Source: Bacteroidales bacterium UBA3290
GTDB taxonomy: Bacteria; Bacteroidota; Bacteroidia; Bacteroidales; UBA932
DNA: 27,115 bases
Direction: 5' to 3'
Assembly (NCBI GenBank): GCA_002361615.1
Contig: DETK01000038.1
Location: forward strand, 164,272-191,386
Shown here: positions 1-8,365 of the stretch, piece by piece
Layout of the letters: every line of letters begins with the position of its first letter
Position numbering within the stretch: the stretch's first letter is position 1
Translations under genes and position numbers: made by a program
The notes under the pieces: model-generated
Told to the model about the DNA's origin: nothing
Seen by the model: only the letters and a program-made list of their open reading frames with translations
Database searches by the model: none

Positions 1-416
1 GTGTTCATGAAGAAGTGCGGATTGATCTGGTAGCGGAGCGATTCCAGCTGCTGGTGGAGGTTTTCCGCCCGCAGTTCCTGCATCTGTCTTTCGTTCTGTC
101 GCATCCTTAAGAAGGCGATCAGGCCCAGGTCGCCTGCGACGAGAAGGACACCGACAGCCAGTTCCATCCACTCGGGACGCAGCGGCCCGGGGCGGTGCAT
201 CGGCGGCCTGTCGGGCGGCGGGGCCATCTCCCGGCCGGGTCCGTCCCCGGTTTCGAAGCGGGGTCTTGCAAAACACCAGAGGGTGAAAGTGCCCAGCAGC
301 AGTGCCGTCAGCACGACGTACAGCCAGCGCTTCTTCCGCAGCAGGGGAGCGAGCAGGAAATGATGGGCCAGCACCAGCACGAGGAACGGGAGGATCTGCA
401 GCAGGGTGTTTTGCAT
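1..416 (-). CDS. LytS/YehU-type sensor histidine kinase, N-terminal part (cut by window edge)
   Basis: Translating the minus strand from the ATG at 416 gives 138 residues in one open frame that leaves the window at base 1. Hydrophobic segments at about residues 4-24, 31-50 and 86-104 suggest a membrane-anchored sensor. A Pro/Arg-rich stretch at about 63-82 lies between the second and third segments. The third segment leads into a charged helix and then the motif INPHFFMN (residues 131-138). This is the hallmark of the His_kinase family (PF06580), in which His134 would be the phosphorylated residue. The HATPase domain and any LytTR response regulator would lie beyond the left edge. Known relatives phosphorylate LytR/AlgR-type regulators; the signal sensed is unknown. 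A consensus -7 element sits 15 bp upstream of the start. Confidence 0.85.
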   Translation of the reverse strand, partial: MQNTLLQILPFLVLVLAHHFLLAPLLRKKRWLYVVLTALLLGTFTLWCFARPRFETGDGPGREMAPPPDRPPMHRPGPLRPEWMELAVGVLLVAGDLGLIAFLRMRQNERQMQELRAENLHQQLESLRYQINPHFFMN

Positions 417-431
417 CGCTTCGTTTTTCTG

Positions 432-439
432 CAAATTTA
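432..439 (-). promoter_or_regulatory. Bacteroidota -7 element (TAAATTTG) for the LytS-type kinase
   Basis: The minus strand reads TAAATTTG, an exact match to the TAnnTTTG -7 consensus of the Bacteroidota housekeeping sigma factor. It lies 15 bp upstream of the ATG at 416, giving a predicted leader of about 10 nt. No clear TTTG -33 box is seen at the usual spacing. Confidence 0.6.
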
Positions 440-568
440 CGCAATAATCCCGGAGTCCTGCGCGCTTTCGTTGAAGAAAAACCGGGGTTCGTTGAATCGC
501 TTCCGCTCTGGCTGAGTTCTTGAAACCGTTTCTGAGAGCAAAACGATCCAATCAAAAAACAACATAGT

Positions 569-2347
569 ATGAAAAAGGTTTTACTTCTTCTCTTGACAGC
601 CTCGGTTCTGGTCGGGGCCTGCATCGATCTGGACGGGGATTATCCCGCCATCGACGAAACCCTTATCGACGAGATCATCGTCGACACCCTGGATGAGACA
701 GCTTTCGACACCACCATCGTCCCGGCTGCATCGCCGGCAGGAACCTCGTATGACTTCGGGGACGCTGACACGTCGGACGACAATATCGTCAATACGACTT
801 TCGACCGTGTTATCTCCATTGTCTTCGGCGGCAGCCAGGCGACGGTTACCGGCGACGAGAACGGTATCGTGACGGTCAGCGGCAATCGCGTGACGGTCAA
901 CAATACGACGAAGGAAGCGATCGTCTACGACTTGAGCGGAACGGCTTCCGACGGCTGTTTCAAGCTGTACAGTTCCAAGAAGCAGGCTATCCGCCTTAGC
1001 GGTCTGGGCCTGGCCAACCCTTCCGGCGCAGCCATCAACAACCAGAGCAAGAAGCGTACTTTCGTCATCGTCGAGGGCTCCAACGCCCTGGCGGACGGCG
1101 CCTCCTATACGGAAACGCCGTCGGACGAGGATGAGAAGGCTGCCTTCTTCAGTGAAGGCCAGCTCATCTTCTGCGGCAAGGGCAGCCTGGTGGTCAAAGC
1201 GTCCGGCAAAGCCGGTATCACGAGCGACGATTATGTGCGTTTCATGTCGAGCCCGACCGTCAAGGTCACGTCCAGCGCAGGCCACGCCGTCCGGGGCAAG
1301 GATGCCATCATCATGACGGCAGGCGAAGTTACGGCGGCCACTTCGGCAGCCATGAAGAAAGGCTTTACGTCCGATTCGCTGGTCCGTTTCGAAGGCGGCA
1401 AGACCGTCATCCAGGTGACGGGATCCGCCGCTTATGACGAGGAAGACGCGGAATACACCGGTACGGCCGGCATCAAGGCCGACAAACTGTTCGAGATGAT
1501 TGCCGGGGAACTCGCCATCACCAATACCGGAACGGGCGGCAAAGGCATCAGCGGCGATGCGGACGGCTACTTCCTGGGCGGAACGGTCTCCGTTGTCACG
1601 ACCGGTGCGAATTACGGCCAAAGCAGCAGCAGTTTCGGCCCGGGTGCCCGTCCCGGCAGCACCAGCATCTCCAGTGACAATTCGGTTTCGGCCAAGGGCG
1701 TCAAGTTCGACGGAAATCTGACCATCTCCGGCGGCACGCTGAGTGTGACCTGCAAGTCGCACGAAGGCATCGAGGCAAAGGGTACGCTCGACATCACCGG
1801 TGGCGTGGTGTACAGCCACTCCGGTGACGACGCCATCAATTCCGGGAGTCATCTGACCATCAGCGGCGGTTATGTATGTGCCTGGTCCACAGGGAACGAC
1901 GGTATCGATGCCAATGGAAACTGCTACCTGAAAGGCGGCGTGGTCTATGCCATCGGATCGGGCGGCGCGGAAGTGGCTGTCGACGCCAATACGGAGGAGC
2001 GCTACGCGCTCTATGTAGAAGGCGGCACCCTGGTAGCCATCGGTGGCCTGGAGCGTGGCGCTTCGCTCATACAGAGCTGTTACTCCGCCTCCTGGAACAA
2101 GAACACCTGGTACGGACTGACCGTAGGAAATGACACCTTCGCTTTCCTGACACCTGCCAGCGCCGGAAACTCCCTGATCGTTTCAGGGGCAACCACACCG
2201 ACGCTCCAATCGGGCGTCAAAGTCAGCGGTGGTACCGGACTTTTCGCCGACCACGCTGTAGCGGGCGGAACGTTGAACGGAGGCTCCTCCGTCAAACTCT
2301 CCGCATACGCAGGCGACAATATGGGCGGCGGTTTCCCGGGAAGATAA
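569..2347 (+). CDS. Cthe_2159-like carbohydrate-binding lipoprotein
   Basis: This 592-residue protein starts with a lipoprotein signal peptide: a Lys pair, a leucine run and lipobox LVGAC, with Cys18 the predicted lipidated residue. The mature part opens with an acidic, disordered-looking stretch (about 19-60). It continues as repeated short beta-strand turns rich in Gly, Asp, Ser and Thr, with recurring phrases such as GKGISGDADG and DGIDANGN. This matches the carbohydrate-binding family PF14262 (Cthe_2159, formerly DUF4353), a right-handed beta-helix reported to bind polygalacturonate and cellulose-type polymers. It is therefore probably a surface-exposed glycan-binding protein and not an enzyme. 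The leader is A-rich, as is usual in this phylum, and I see no clear -7 box. Its stop lies 5 bp from the convergent GH3 gene. The exact ligand is not predictable. Confidence 0.8.
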   Translation: MKKVLLLLLTASVLVGACIDLDGDYPAIDETLIDEIIVDTLDETAFDTTIVPAASPAGTSYDFGDADTSDDNIVNTTFDRVISIVFGGSQATVTGDENGIVTVSGNRVTVNNTTKEAIVYDLSGTASDGCFKLYSSKKQAIRLSGLGLANPSGAAINNQSKKRTFVIVEGSNALADGASYTETPSDEDEKAAFFSEGQLIFCGKGSLVVKASGKAGITSDDYVRFMSSPTVKVTSSAGHAVRGKDAIIMTAGEVTAATSAAMKKGFTSDSLVRFEGGKTVIQVTGSAAYDEEDAEYTGTAGIKADKLFEMIAGELAITNTGTGGKGISGDADGYFLGGTVSVVTTGANYGQSSSSFGPGARPGSTSISSDNSVSAKGVKFDGNLTISGGTLSVTCKSHEGIEAKGTLDITGGVVYSHSGDDAINSGSHLTISGGYVCAWSTGNDGIDANGNCYLKGGVVYAIGSGGAEVAVDANTEERYALYVEGGTLVAIGGLERGASLIQSCYSASWNKNTWYGLTVGNDTFAFLTPASAGNSLIVSGATTPTLQSGVKVSGGTGLFADHAVAGGTLNGGSSVKLSAYAGDNMGGGFPGR

Positions 2348-2352
2348 GGAAA

Positions 2353-4599
2353 CTACAGCAATTCAAACTCCACGCTTCCGCGGATATCCTGGGCGGAAGC
2401 GGCGACAAGGGCCTTGAACAGGCCCTTTTCTGCTGTCCAGGCGTGCTTGGCGGCATCGAAGAAGCTCAGGGCGTCCTTGTCGATGGTGAAGGAGACATCG
2501 GCCGTCTGGCCGGGTTCCAGATAGACCTTGGCGAAACCTTTCAGCTCTTTCAGGGGGCGATCGACGGAAGCTTCCGGATCGGCAATATAAAGTTGGACGA
2601 CCTCGGCACCCGCAACGTTGCCGGTATTCTTCACCGCGACGGTCACGGTCACGGTGCTTCCTTCCTTCATCATCTTCTTGCTCAGTTGCGGTTCCCCGAA
2701 TTCAAACGTTGTGTAGCTCAGGCCGTGGCCAAAGGGGAAGAGGACGCCGCCCTTCAGGTCATACCAGCGGTAGCCCACATAGATTCCCTCGGTGTACTCC
2801 ATATCCAGCACAGGCATCCCGTCGATGGTGCCGTCGCGCAGGATACCGGGGTATTGCTTATCCGTCTGGACCGGATTGTCCGCATAGGAGACGGGGAAGG
2901 TGAAAGGCAGGTGTCCGGAAGGGTTCACATCACCGGAAAGGACATCGGCGAGGGAGTGTCCGGCCTGGGTACCCAGATACCAGTCCTGGACGATGGCCGG
3001 CACTTTGTCCACCCACGGCATCGCCACGGCGTTGCCGGAAATGTTGACCACGATGAGTTTGTCGGTCGCTTCGGCAAGCGCCTCGATCACGGCGTCCTGG
3101 TTGTAGGGGAGGTCGTACTGGACACGGTCCAGACTTTCGGAATCCTGCTTTTCGGCTTTGTTCAGACCGCCGATGAAGATCACATAATCAGCATCTTTCG
3201 CGGCTTTGACCGCATCGGCGATCAACGTGGCGGCACTGCGGCTCTCGCGCAGGTCCTGGCCGGTCGAAACGCCGTTGTATTCGCCGCCTACGTCACCCAC
3301 GTAGCCGCGCTCCCAGACGACAGTGGACTCAGGATAGCGGGCCTTGATGCCGTCGAGGGGAGAGACTTCCAGTTTGGCTTTCAGGGAGGAGGAACCGCCG
3401 CCGACCGTCATCATCTTGACGGCGTTCTCGCCCACGACAAGGATCTTGCCCGGCTTGCCGGCCATCGGCAGGAGGGCGTTGTCATTCTTGAGCAGAACGA
3501 TCGATTCGGATCCGATCTTGCGGGCGGCCGCATAGTGTTCCGGCGATGTCTGGCTGCCGAAAGGACGGGTGCGGTCCATCGAGGTGCGGAAGATGAGGCG
3601 GAGCAGGCGTTTGACGCGGGCATCCAGTTCTTCCGTGCCGATCTCTCCCTTGGCGATGGCTTCGCGATAGGGTGCTGCCAGGAAGTAGCTGTCGTAGGCA
3701 TTGGTCTTGCCCATCGTCAGACCGTCGGTCCAGGAGCCGTACTCCAGATCGACGCCGTGCCGGGCGGTCTGCAGCGTGTTGTGGACGCCGCCCCAGTCGC
3801 TGATCACCACGCCGTCGAATCCCCATTCGCCGCGCAGGACCTTGTCGAGCAGCACTTCGTTGGAGCACAGGTGCTCGTTGTTGTACAGGTTGTAGGCTGC
3901 CATGATGGACCAGGCATGTCCTTTCTGCACAGCTGCCTTGAAAGCCGGCAGGTAAATCTCATACAGTGTGCGGTCGTCCACGATGGTATTGGCGACGTGA
4001 CGGTTCACCTCGCTGTTGTTCAGCGCATAGTGCTTCACGCACACCGCCACGCCGTTGGACTGGACGCCCTCCACGTAGGGGACCACCATTTCGCTGGCGA
4101 GGTAGGGGTCTTCGCCCATATACTCGAAATTACGGCCGTTGAGCGGGAAGCGGTAGATGTTCACGCCCGGGCCCAGCAGGACCGTCTTGTTCCGGTAGCG
4201 TGCCTCCTCGCCGATACTCTTGCCATAAAGGCGCGAGAGGTCGCGGTCCCAGGTGGCGGCAAGTCCGCTCAGCGCCGGGAACGCCGTGATGGAGTCGTTG
4301 GTCCAGCCGGCCTGGTCCCATTCGTCCCAGAGCACTTCCGCGCGGATGCCATGCGGCCCGTCGGTACACCAGATCTCAGGAATGCCCAGGCTCGGTACGC
4401 CGGGCGAACTGAATTTGGACTGCGCGTGGACCATGGCGATCTTTTCTTCCAGCGTCATGCGCTGGAAAGCGTCTTCTACACGCGCTTCGATAGGCTGGTT
4501 GTCATCGAGATAGACGGGAATGTTCTCGTTGCTACGGGGCGTCTGGTTGCAGGCTGCTGCAAGCAGCGCCAGACCGAGGAGGAGCGATTTGCACTTCAT
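2353..4599 (-). CDS. Glycoside hydrolase family 3 lipoprotein (beta-glucosidase-like)
   Basis: The 748-residue product has a lipoprotein signal (LLAAAC, Cys17), so it should be anchored in the periplasm or at the outer membrane. The GH3 N-terminal barrel runs from about residue 38 to 340. It holds the KHY triad region (Lys189-His190), the GEDP motif and the nucleophile motif VISDWGG, with Asp268 the expected catalytic nucleophile. The alpha/beta GH3_C domain follows (from about residue 365, starting SIVLLKND), where the acid/base Glu would lie. A C-terminal fibronectin-III-like domain covers about 660-735. Length and order are those of complete GH3 beta-glucosidases and beta-xylosidases; specificity cannot be read from sequence. 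The gene starts 45 bp after the PIG-L gene on the same strand and is probably co-transcribed with it. Confidence 0.93.
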   Translation of the reverse strand: MKCKSLLLGLALLAAACNQTPRSNENIPVYLDDNQPIEARVEDAFQRMTLEEKIAMVHAQSKFSSPGVPSLGIPEIWCTDGPHGIRAEVLWDEWDQAGWTNDSITAFPALSGLAATWDRDLSRLYGKSIGEEARYRNKTVLLGPGVNIYRFPLNGRNFEYMGEDPYLASEMVVPYVEGVQSNGVAVCVKHYALNNSEVNRHVANTIVDDRTLYEIYLPAFKAAVQKGHAWSIMAAYNLYNNEHLCSNEVLLDKVLRGEWGFDGVVISDWGGVHNTLQTARHGVDLEYGSWTDGLTMGKTNAYDSYFLAAPYREAIAKGEIGTEELDARVKRLLRLIFRTSMDRTRPFGSQTSPEHYAAARKIGSESIVLLKNDNALLPMAGKPGKILVVGENAVKMMTVGGGSSSLKAKLEVSPLDGIKARYPESTVVWERGYVGDVGGEYNGVSTGQDLRESRSAATLIADAVKAAKDADYVIFIGGLNKAEKQDSESLDRVQYDLPYNQDAVIEALAEATDKLIVVNISGNAVAMPWVDKVPAIVQDWYLGTQAGHSLADVLSGDVNPSGHLPFTFPVSYADNPVQTDKQYPGILRDGTIDGMPVLDMEYTEGIYVGYRWYDLKGGVLFPFGHGLSYTTFEFGEPQLSKKMMKEGSTVTVTVAVKNTGNVAGAEVVQLYIADPEASVDRPLKELKGFAKVYLEPGQTADVSFTIDKDALSFFDAAKHAWTAEKGLFKALVAASAQDIRGSVEFELL

Positions 4600-4644
4600 G
4601 GCTTCGGGGTTTCAGTATGGATGGATTGATAGAATGGATTCAGT

Positions 4645-5406
4645 TTAAACGAGGGAGACGGGTTCCACGTGGTGGAGGAAGGCTTCGGCGGCTTCGCAGC
4701 GGCATTCGATGCCGCGGAACCGCTCCATGGCGTCGTGCCAGCCTTCCATGACCTCTTTCAGGTCCTGGCTGACGTGGCAGTAACTGGCCTTGTACTTGCG
4801 CTCGCGCGTCGTGGAGATATCCACCCAGTCGGAAGGATGGAACATCTGCGTCTGCGTGCCGCTCATCACTTCGAAGTAGTAGAGTTCGAAGCAGCGGTCG
4901 AGCCGGCGCCAGGCATCCAGCACGAGGATGCCGCAGACGGCGTGGTCGCGGTGTCCGTCGATGGGCCAGTGCGTGATGACGACGTCGGGTTTCTCCCGTT
5001 CCAGCATCTCCCGCATTTCGCGATAGCGGTCGAGATTCACTTCGGTGGCGCCGTCAACCTGGTCCATGAAGAGCGGCCGGGCGCCCGTCATGGCGCAGGC
5101 ATCTTCCGCTTCTTTCACGCGGATGGCCGCCGCTTCTTCGTGGCTCTTGCCGGGAATACCAGCTTCGCCGCGCGTCAGATATACGCACACCACTTCGTGG
5201 CCGGCATCGGTGAGCAGGCAGATCGTGCCGCCCGCCGCCGTTTCGGGATCGTCGGGATGCGCTCCGATGACCAGTATTTTCTTGCGTTTTCCTTTCGGGA
5301 GCGGTCCTGCAACCGCGCCCTGCTTGCCGCAGGCCAGCGGAATGCCGCCCAGGATCGTGAGCGCTGCCGCACCGCCCGCCGCTTTCAACATCGTTCTTCT
5401 GTTCAT
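4645..5406 (-). CDS. PIG-L/LmbE family deacetylase with exported N terminus
   Basis: This 253-residue protein begins with NRRTMLK, a good twin-arginine signal, followed by a hydrophobic stretch that ends in IPLAC (Cys26). It may therefore be a Tat-exported lipoprotein. The catalytic domain carries the LmbE signature AHPDDPE at residues 49-55, with metal ligands His and Asp, and HRDH at 152-155. These define the zinc-dependent N-acetylglucosaminyl deacetylase fold (PF02585). Family members de-N-acetylate sugar conjugates; the substrate here is unknown. The GH3 gene follows 45 bp downstream, which suggests joint work on an amino-sugar-containing or acylated glycan, but that is inference. The DUF418 gene lies 41 bp upstream, so the three leftward genes could form one unit. 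Confidence 0.88.
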   Translation of the reverse strand: MNRRTMLKAAGGAAALTILGGIPLACGKQGAVAGPLPKGKRKKILVIGAHPDDPETAAGGTICLLTDAGHEVVCVYLTRGEAGIPGKSHEEAAAIRVKEAEDACAMTGARPLFMDQVDGATEVNLDRYREMREMLEREKPDVVITHWPIDGHRDHAVCGILVLDAWRRLDRCFELYYFEVMSGTQTQMFHPSDWVDISTTRERKYKASYCHVSQDLKEVMEGWHDAMERFRGIECRCEAAEAFLHHVEPVSLV

Positions 5407-5423
5407 TGTGGTAAATGGATGTT

Positions 5424-5431
5424 ATAAAGAT
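5424..5431 (-). promoter_or_regulatory. Possible -7 element (TATCTTTA) upstream of the PIG-L gene
   Basis: The minus strand reads TATCTTTA, one base off TAnnTTTG, 18 bp before the PIG-L ATG. There is no clear -33 box. It could be an internal promoter in the DUF418 - PIG-L - GH3 block. Confidence 0.35.
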
Positions 5432-5447
5432 ACGTATTCTGTTGTAA

Positions 5448-6611
5448 TTACACCGCTTCGCGGCGTTTCCAGTCCATCCAGGTCAGACGGCGCCAGACCG
5501 TTTCCAGCGGGCCGCGTGGATGGTGGCGCGCCCAGAGGCGGAGGATGAGGATCTGGAAGGTGACGATGCCGATGCCGACCAGGAAAGACCAGGTGACACC
5601 CAGTACCTTGTACAAGCCAAGCCCCCAGCCGTAGAAGATGAAGGCGCCGAGGACGGACGAGAGCAGGTAGTTGGTCAGTGACATCCTGCCGAAAAAGCAG
5701 ATGTGGGAAAGGCTCTTGCGGAAGCCTGCGAATCTGTACCAGAGCAAGACGACAGCCGATACGATCAGCAGCAGGATGGCCAGGTTATAGATGGGATGGA
5801 ACAGATTGTCCATTTTGCCGAAATCGACGTTTCCTTGGCCTGCGGCTCCGACGATGCTGCCGGCTCCGACGGCCACGAGGGAAAAGGCCAGTACTACGCG
5901 CCAGACCTTCAAGTGATTGCCTTCGTTGTAGAACATACGGTGCCGACCCAGCAGGATGCCCAGGAAAAACAGCGCTACAGTCTGGGTGATACGGCCGTGG
6001 GCGATGAACCAGAGCCAGGAGCATACAAAGCCGTAGCGGAGGCTGGCTCCCGCTGCTTCCCACAAGCTTCCTTCCGAGAGCGCCTGTCCCATCTTCCCAT
6101 AGTAGGGGCCCAAGGCTGAAAGGTCCGGCTTCCAGCCGGAAAGCAGGCTGTAGATCTCTATCGGTTGCAAGAGGAGGAAAACCGTAAGGATCCACAGGAC
6201 CGGCGTGCTCAGGTATCCCGCCGGAATCATCAGCAGTCCCAGGAGGGCGTAGAAGGTGAGGATGTCTCCGTTGTAGAAAACCAGGTTGAGGATGCCGAAC
6301 CCGAGCAGCAGGACCATCCGCCAGAAGAAGCGGAGGGAGAAATCCTTTCCCTTCTGCTCCTGATTGTCGCGCATGATGAAGAAACTCAAGCCGAACAGCA
6401 GGGCGAAGATGCCGTACATCTTGCCGGAAAGCAGCACGGTGAGGATGTTGAACATCGTTGGGTCGCTGGGAAGGGCGCAGGAGACTGCGGGAGGGTATCC
6501 CAGGTTGAAATGTTCCCCCGAATGGTAGAGGATGATGCCGGCCACGGCCAGCCCTCTCAGGGCGTCCGCGACTTCGATCCGGCTGTTCTGGAGGCCTCGG
6601 GTCCTATACAT
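5448..6611 (-). CDS. DUF418 (YeiB-like) membrane protein
   Basis: The 387-residue protein is hydrophobic throughout, with about ten predicted membrane segments. It opens with RIEVADALRGLAVAGIILYH, the typical start of the COG2311/YeiB family. The C-terminal part, from about residue 230 (LFHPIYNLAILLLIVSAVVL) through FGRMSLTNYLLSS to LRLWARHHPRGPLE, matches the DUF418 domain (PF04235). The family is related to acyltransferase-type membrane proteins and has no firmly assigned reaction. The ATG at 6611 is the only start that keeps the conserved N-terminal motif at the right distance. It lies 57 bp after the upstream lipoprotein gene and 41 bp before the PIG-L gene, all leftward, so it may be read from an upstream promoter. 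Confidence 0.85.
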   Translation of the reverse strand: MYRTRGLQNSRIEVADALRGLAVAGIILYHSGEHFNLGYPPAVSCALPSDPTMFNILTVLLSGKMYGIFALLFGLSFFIMRDNQEQKGKDFSLRFFWRMVLLLGFGILNLVFYNGDILTFYALLGLLMIPAGYLSTPVLWILTVFLLLQPIEIYSLLSGWKPDLSALGPYYGKMGQALSEGSLWEAAGASLRYGFVCSWLWFIAHGRITQTVALFFLGILLGRHRMFYNEGNHLKVWRVVLAFSLVAVGAGSIVGAAGQGNVDFGKMDNLFHPIYNLAILLLIVSAVVLLWYRFAGFRKSLSHICFFGRMSLTNYLLSSVLGAFIFYGWGLGLYKVLGVTWSFLVGIGIVTFQILILRLWARHHPRGPLETVWRRLTWMDWKRREAV

Positions 6612-6668
6612 GGCGCTAAGTTACGAAAAAAGATGCTATGTACTTCTTCCGCAAAGAGCTTCTGAGGG

Positions 6669-7403
6669 TCAGCGAAGATAATTGACATCGAAGGTTCCGC
6701 GCGAGATGGACAGTTCGACTGTTTCGCGTGGGCGCACTTCGTAGGTATCGGGGTGTTGAGCGTCTTTCCCGGTTCCCGGGTGGAACGTTTCGTTCGCTAT
6801 CCCTTCGGAGACCATCCGGACCTTGAACTTGAATTCGCCGGAAAGGATGCCTTTGTCTTCATCCCAGGAACGGATGTACAGCGAGCCGTCGAGGAATTCT
6901 GCCGTACGTTGCAAAGGCGTATAGGCGTACCCCTGGGGGAACGAAGCATCACGTTCATAGCCACTGTGATACGGCATCTCTGCGTACAGATCCCGAAAGT
7001 AGATCGTGGCACCTTCCTGCAGGGCACGTGCGGGGAAGGAGATGCTCAGCATCGAAACATCCCATGCGTTGAGGTTCAGGCTGCTTGCCTGGATCCAGAA
7101 GGTGTCGCGGCTGGCATTGTAACCGGAGTACACACACTGGACCGGTTCTTGGGCGTCATCTTCCTCGCGATGGGGATTGAAGATGCCGAACACGCCGCGC
7201 ACCCAGTCCGGGGCTCTGCCTCCCGCCGAAATGGTTTCGCCATCCAGCCGGAAACTCAAGGTGTTCAAGCCCTCATCGGTCTTCTTCGTCGGATCGATCG
7301 CACCTTCACAGCCGGTCAGCAAACAGCTGACCAGCAGGCAGCCGGCCATCAGTGAGACTAGAGGCCAGTTTTTAGAGGCTCTTCTGGATGAAAGCGCTGG
7401 CAT
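6669..7403 (-). CDS. Bacteroidales lipoprotein of unknown function
   Basis: The 244-residue product has an N-terminal region with Arg7, Arg8 and Lys11, a hydrophobic core, and lipobox LLTGC with Cys32 as the predicted lipidation site. The mature part is beta-rich. It resembles single-domain Bacteroidales lipoproteins that begin with TLSFRLDG-like strands and end in an SGEFKFKV ... GTFDVNYL pattern. I cannot place it in a named family with confidence. Met19 inside the hydrophobic core is an alternative start but would remove the positive N-region, so the ATG at 7403 is preferred. It follows the 62-residue Cys/His gene by 9 bp and probably belongs to the operon that starts with the DUF2461 gene. 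Confidence 0.75.
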   Translation of the reverse strand: MPALSSRRASKNWPLVSLMAGCLLVSCLLTGCEGAIDPTKKTDEGLNTLSFRLDGETISAGGRAPDWVRGVFGIFNPHREEDDAQEPVQCVYSGYNASRDTFWIQASSLNLNAWDVSMLSISFPARALQEGATIYFRDLYAEMPYHSGYERDASFPQGYAYTPLQRTAEFLDGSLYIRSWDEDKGILSGEFKFKVRMVSEGIANETFHPGTGKDAQHPDTYEVRPRETVELSISRGTFDVNYLR

Positions 7404-7412
7404 CGGCGTGGC

Positions 7413-7601
7413 TTATTGATACTTCGTAAAGCTGTACTTCTCTCTCAAAGCAGCCTTAGTATCTTCATCCTGATGGGTGAAGTAGGCTTTGAAGCCGGGA
7501 CAGAAATTGATGTGCCAGCGCCAGATTCTCCCCAGGGCAGATTTGGGGTTCTTGTCGTAGTGTGCTCTGAACTTACAGGTTTCGCAAGGATACTGAGACA
7601 T
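7413..7601 (-). CDS. Small Cys/His protein (62 aa), possible zinc-binding domain
   Basis: This short open frame sits 16 bp after the DUF2461 gene and 9 bp before the lipoprotein gene, all on the minus strand, which argues that it is translated. It contains Cys6-x2-Cys9 and later His30-x3-Cys34 (WHINFCPGF). This spacing could make a small CCHC zinc site. Several aromatic and basic residues (GRIWRWH) fill the middle. I recall similar about 60-residue proteins in other Bacteroidales but know no function. No signal peptide or membrane segment is seen, so a cytoplasmic location is likely. Confidence 0.7.
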   Translation of the reverse strand: MSQYPCETCKFRAHYDKNPKSALGRIWRWHINFCPGFKAYFTHQDEDTKAALREKYSFTKYQ

Positions 7602-7617
7602 AAGGCATTGTTGTTTT

Positions 7618-8316
7618 TTACAAAAATAGAGCGTTTTTGGGAGATTCCCGACGTTCTTCCTGCGCGTATTCGACGGCGCGGTTGATATAGTCCAGGAAAG
7701 GCTTGGTGCTCTGGAAGAGCTCGAGCAGGCGTTTCGTGTAGTCCTTTGCCGTTACGAAACGGGTGTCGGGCTCATAAAACAGGCAATAGTACTTCAGCTT
7801 GAAGTAGGGAGCGTCGGGCGAGTCGGCGGGGAAGGAGGGCGGCACCCGTTTCAGGGCATCGGTCTGATCAATGACCATGCGGGGATCGGCCGCCGAGAGG
7901 ACCCTGCGGAAATCGCCGCCGCCCAGCAAGATGTCTTCGCGGAGAATCTTCAGCACATCGGGCGGGCAGCAGATGTCACCGGATGCCACCATATGGCCCG
8001 TTCCCTTGGCGCCCACGTGGAAGTAGTAGCCGCTGTAGCCGGACTTTTTGCCTCCCCGGTTGATGTAGCAGCCCATATGGGTCTTGTAGGGCGTCTTGTC
8101 TTTGGAAAAGCGGATGTCGCGATAGATGCGGTAGGTGCAGTCTTTGGGCGTCAGGGGACCGATCGTGTCGTCGAAGGCACGGACGCCTTCGATGACCGCG
8201 GCGGCCACCTCGCCGAACCGTGCGGCTGCATCCTGGTATTCCGCTTTGTGCGCCAGAAACCATTCGCGCTCGTTGTGCTGCGACAATTCGTTCAAAAAGG
8301 CCAGGATCTCTTTCAT
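7618..8316 (-). CDS. DUF2461 family protein
   Basis: I place the start at the ATG at 8316, giving 232 residues. The open frame continues further upstream, but that extension runs into the divergent peptidase gene and lies upstream of this gene's own -7 box at 8347-8354, so it is not part of the protein. The sequence fits TIGR02453/PF09365 (DUF2461). The start is ILAFLNELSQHNEREWFLAH, where family members typically have F-L-x2-L-x2-N-N-x-E-W-F. RIYRDIRFSKDKTPYKTHMG at about residues 68-87 and a GYYFHVG strand follow. The family is widespread and of unknown function, with no catalytic residues assigned. It appears to be the first gene of a three-gene leftward operon. Confidence 0.9.
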   Translation of the reverse strand: MKEILAFLNELSQHNEREWFLAHKAEYQDAAARFGEVAAAVIEGVRAFDDTIGPLTPKDCTYRIYRDIRFSKDKTPYKTHMGCYINRGGKKSGYSGYYFHVGAKGTGHMVASGDICCPPDVLKILREDILLGGGDFRRVLSAADPRMVIDQTDALKRVPPSFPADSPDAPYFKLKYYCLFYEPDTRFVTAKDYTKRLLELFQSTKPFLDYINRAVEYAQEERRESPKNALFL

Positions 8317-8346
8317 GGGTAAGCTATGCCAAGCGCATATTCTCCA

Positions 8347-8354
8347 CAAATATA
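8347..8354 (-). promoter_or_regulatory. -7 element (TATATTTG) for the DUF2461 operon
   Basis: The minus strand reads TATATTTG, an exact TAnnTTTG match, 30 bp upstream of the ATG at 8316. It lies only 11 bp from the opposing -7 box of the peptidase gene, so the two polymerase footprints must overlap. Confidence 0.7.
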
Positions 8355-8365
8355 GAGAAAAAACG

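Noticed and set aside
581..1852. A 423-codon minus-strand frame opposite the carbohydrate-binding gene
   Set aside because: Antisense shadow with Arg/Asp-rich, low-sense translation; the plus-strand protein has a signal peptide and family match.
2443..4629. A 728-codon open frame on the plus strand opposite the GH3 gene
   Set aside because: It is the antisense shadow of a well-supported GH3 gene; long antisense frames are common here because of high G+C at third codon positions. Its translation has no recognisable motif.
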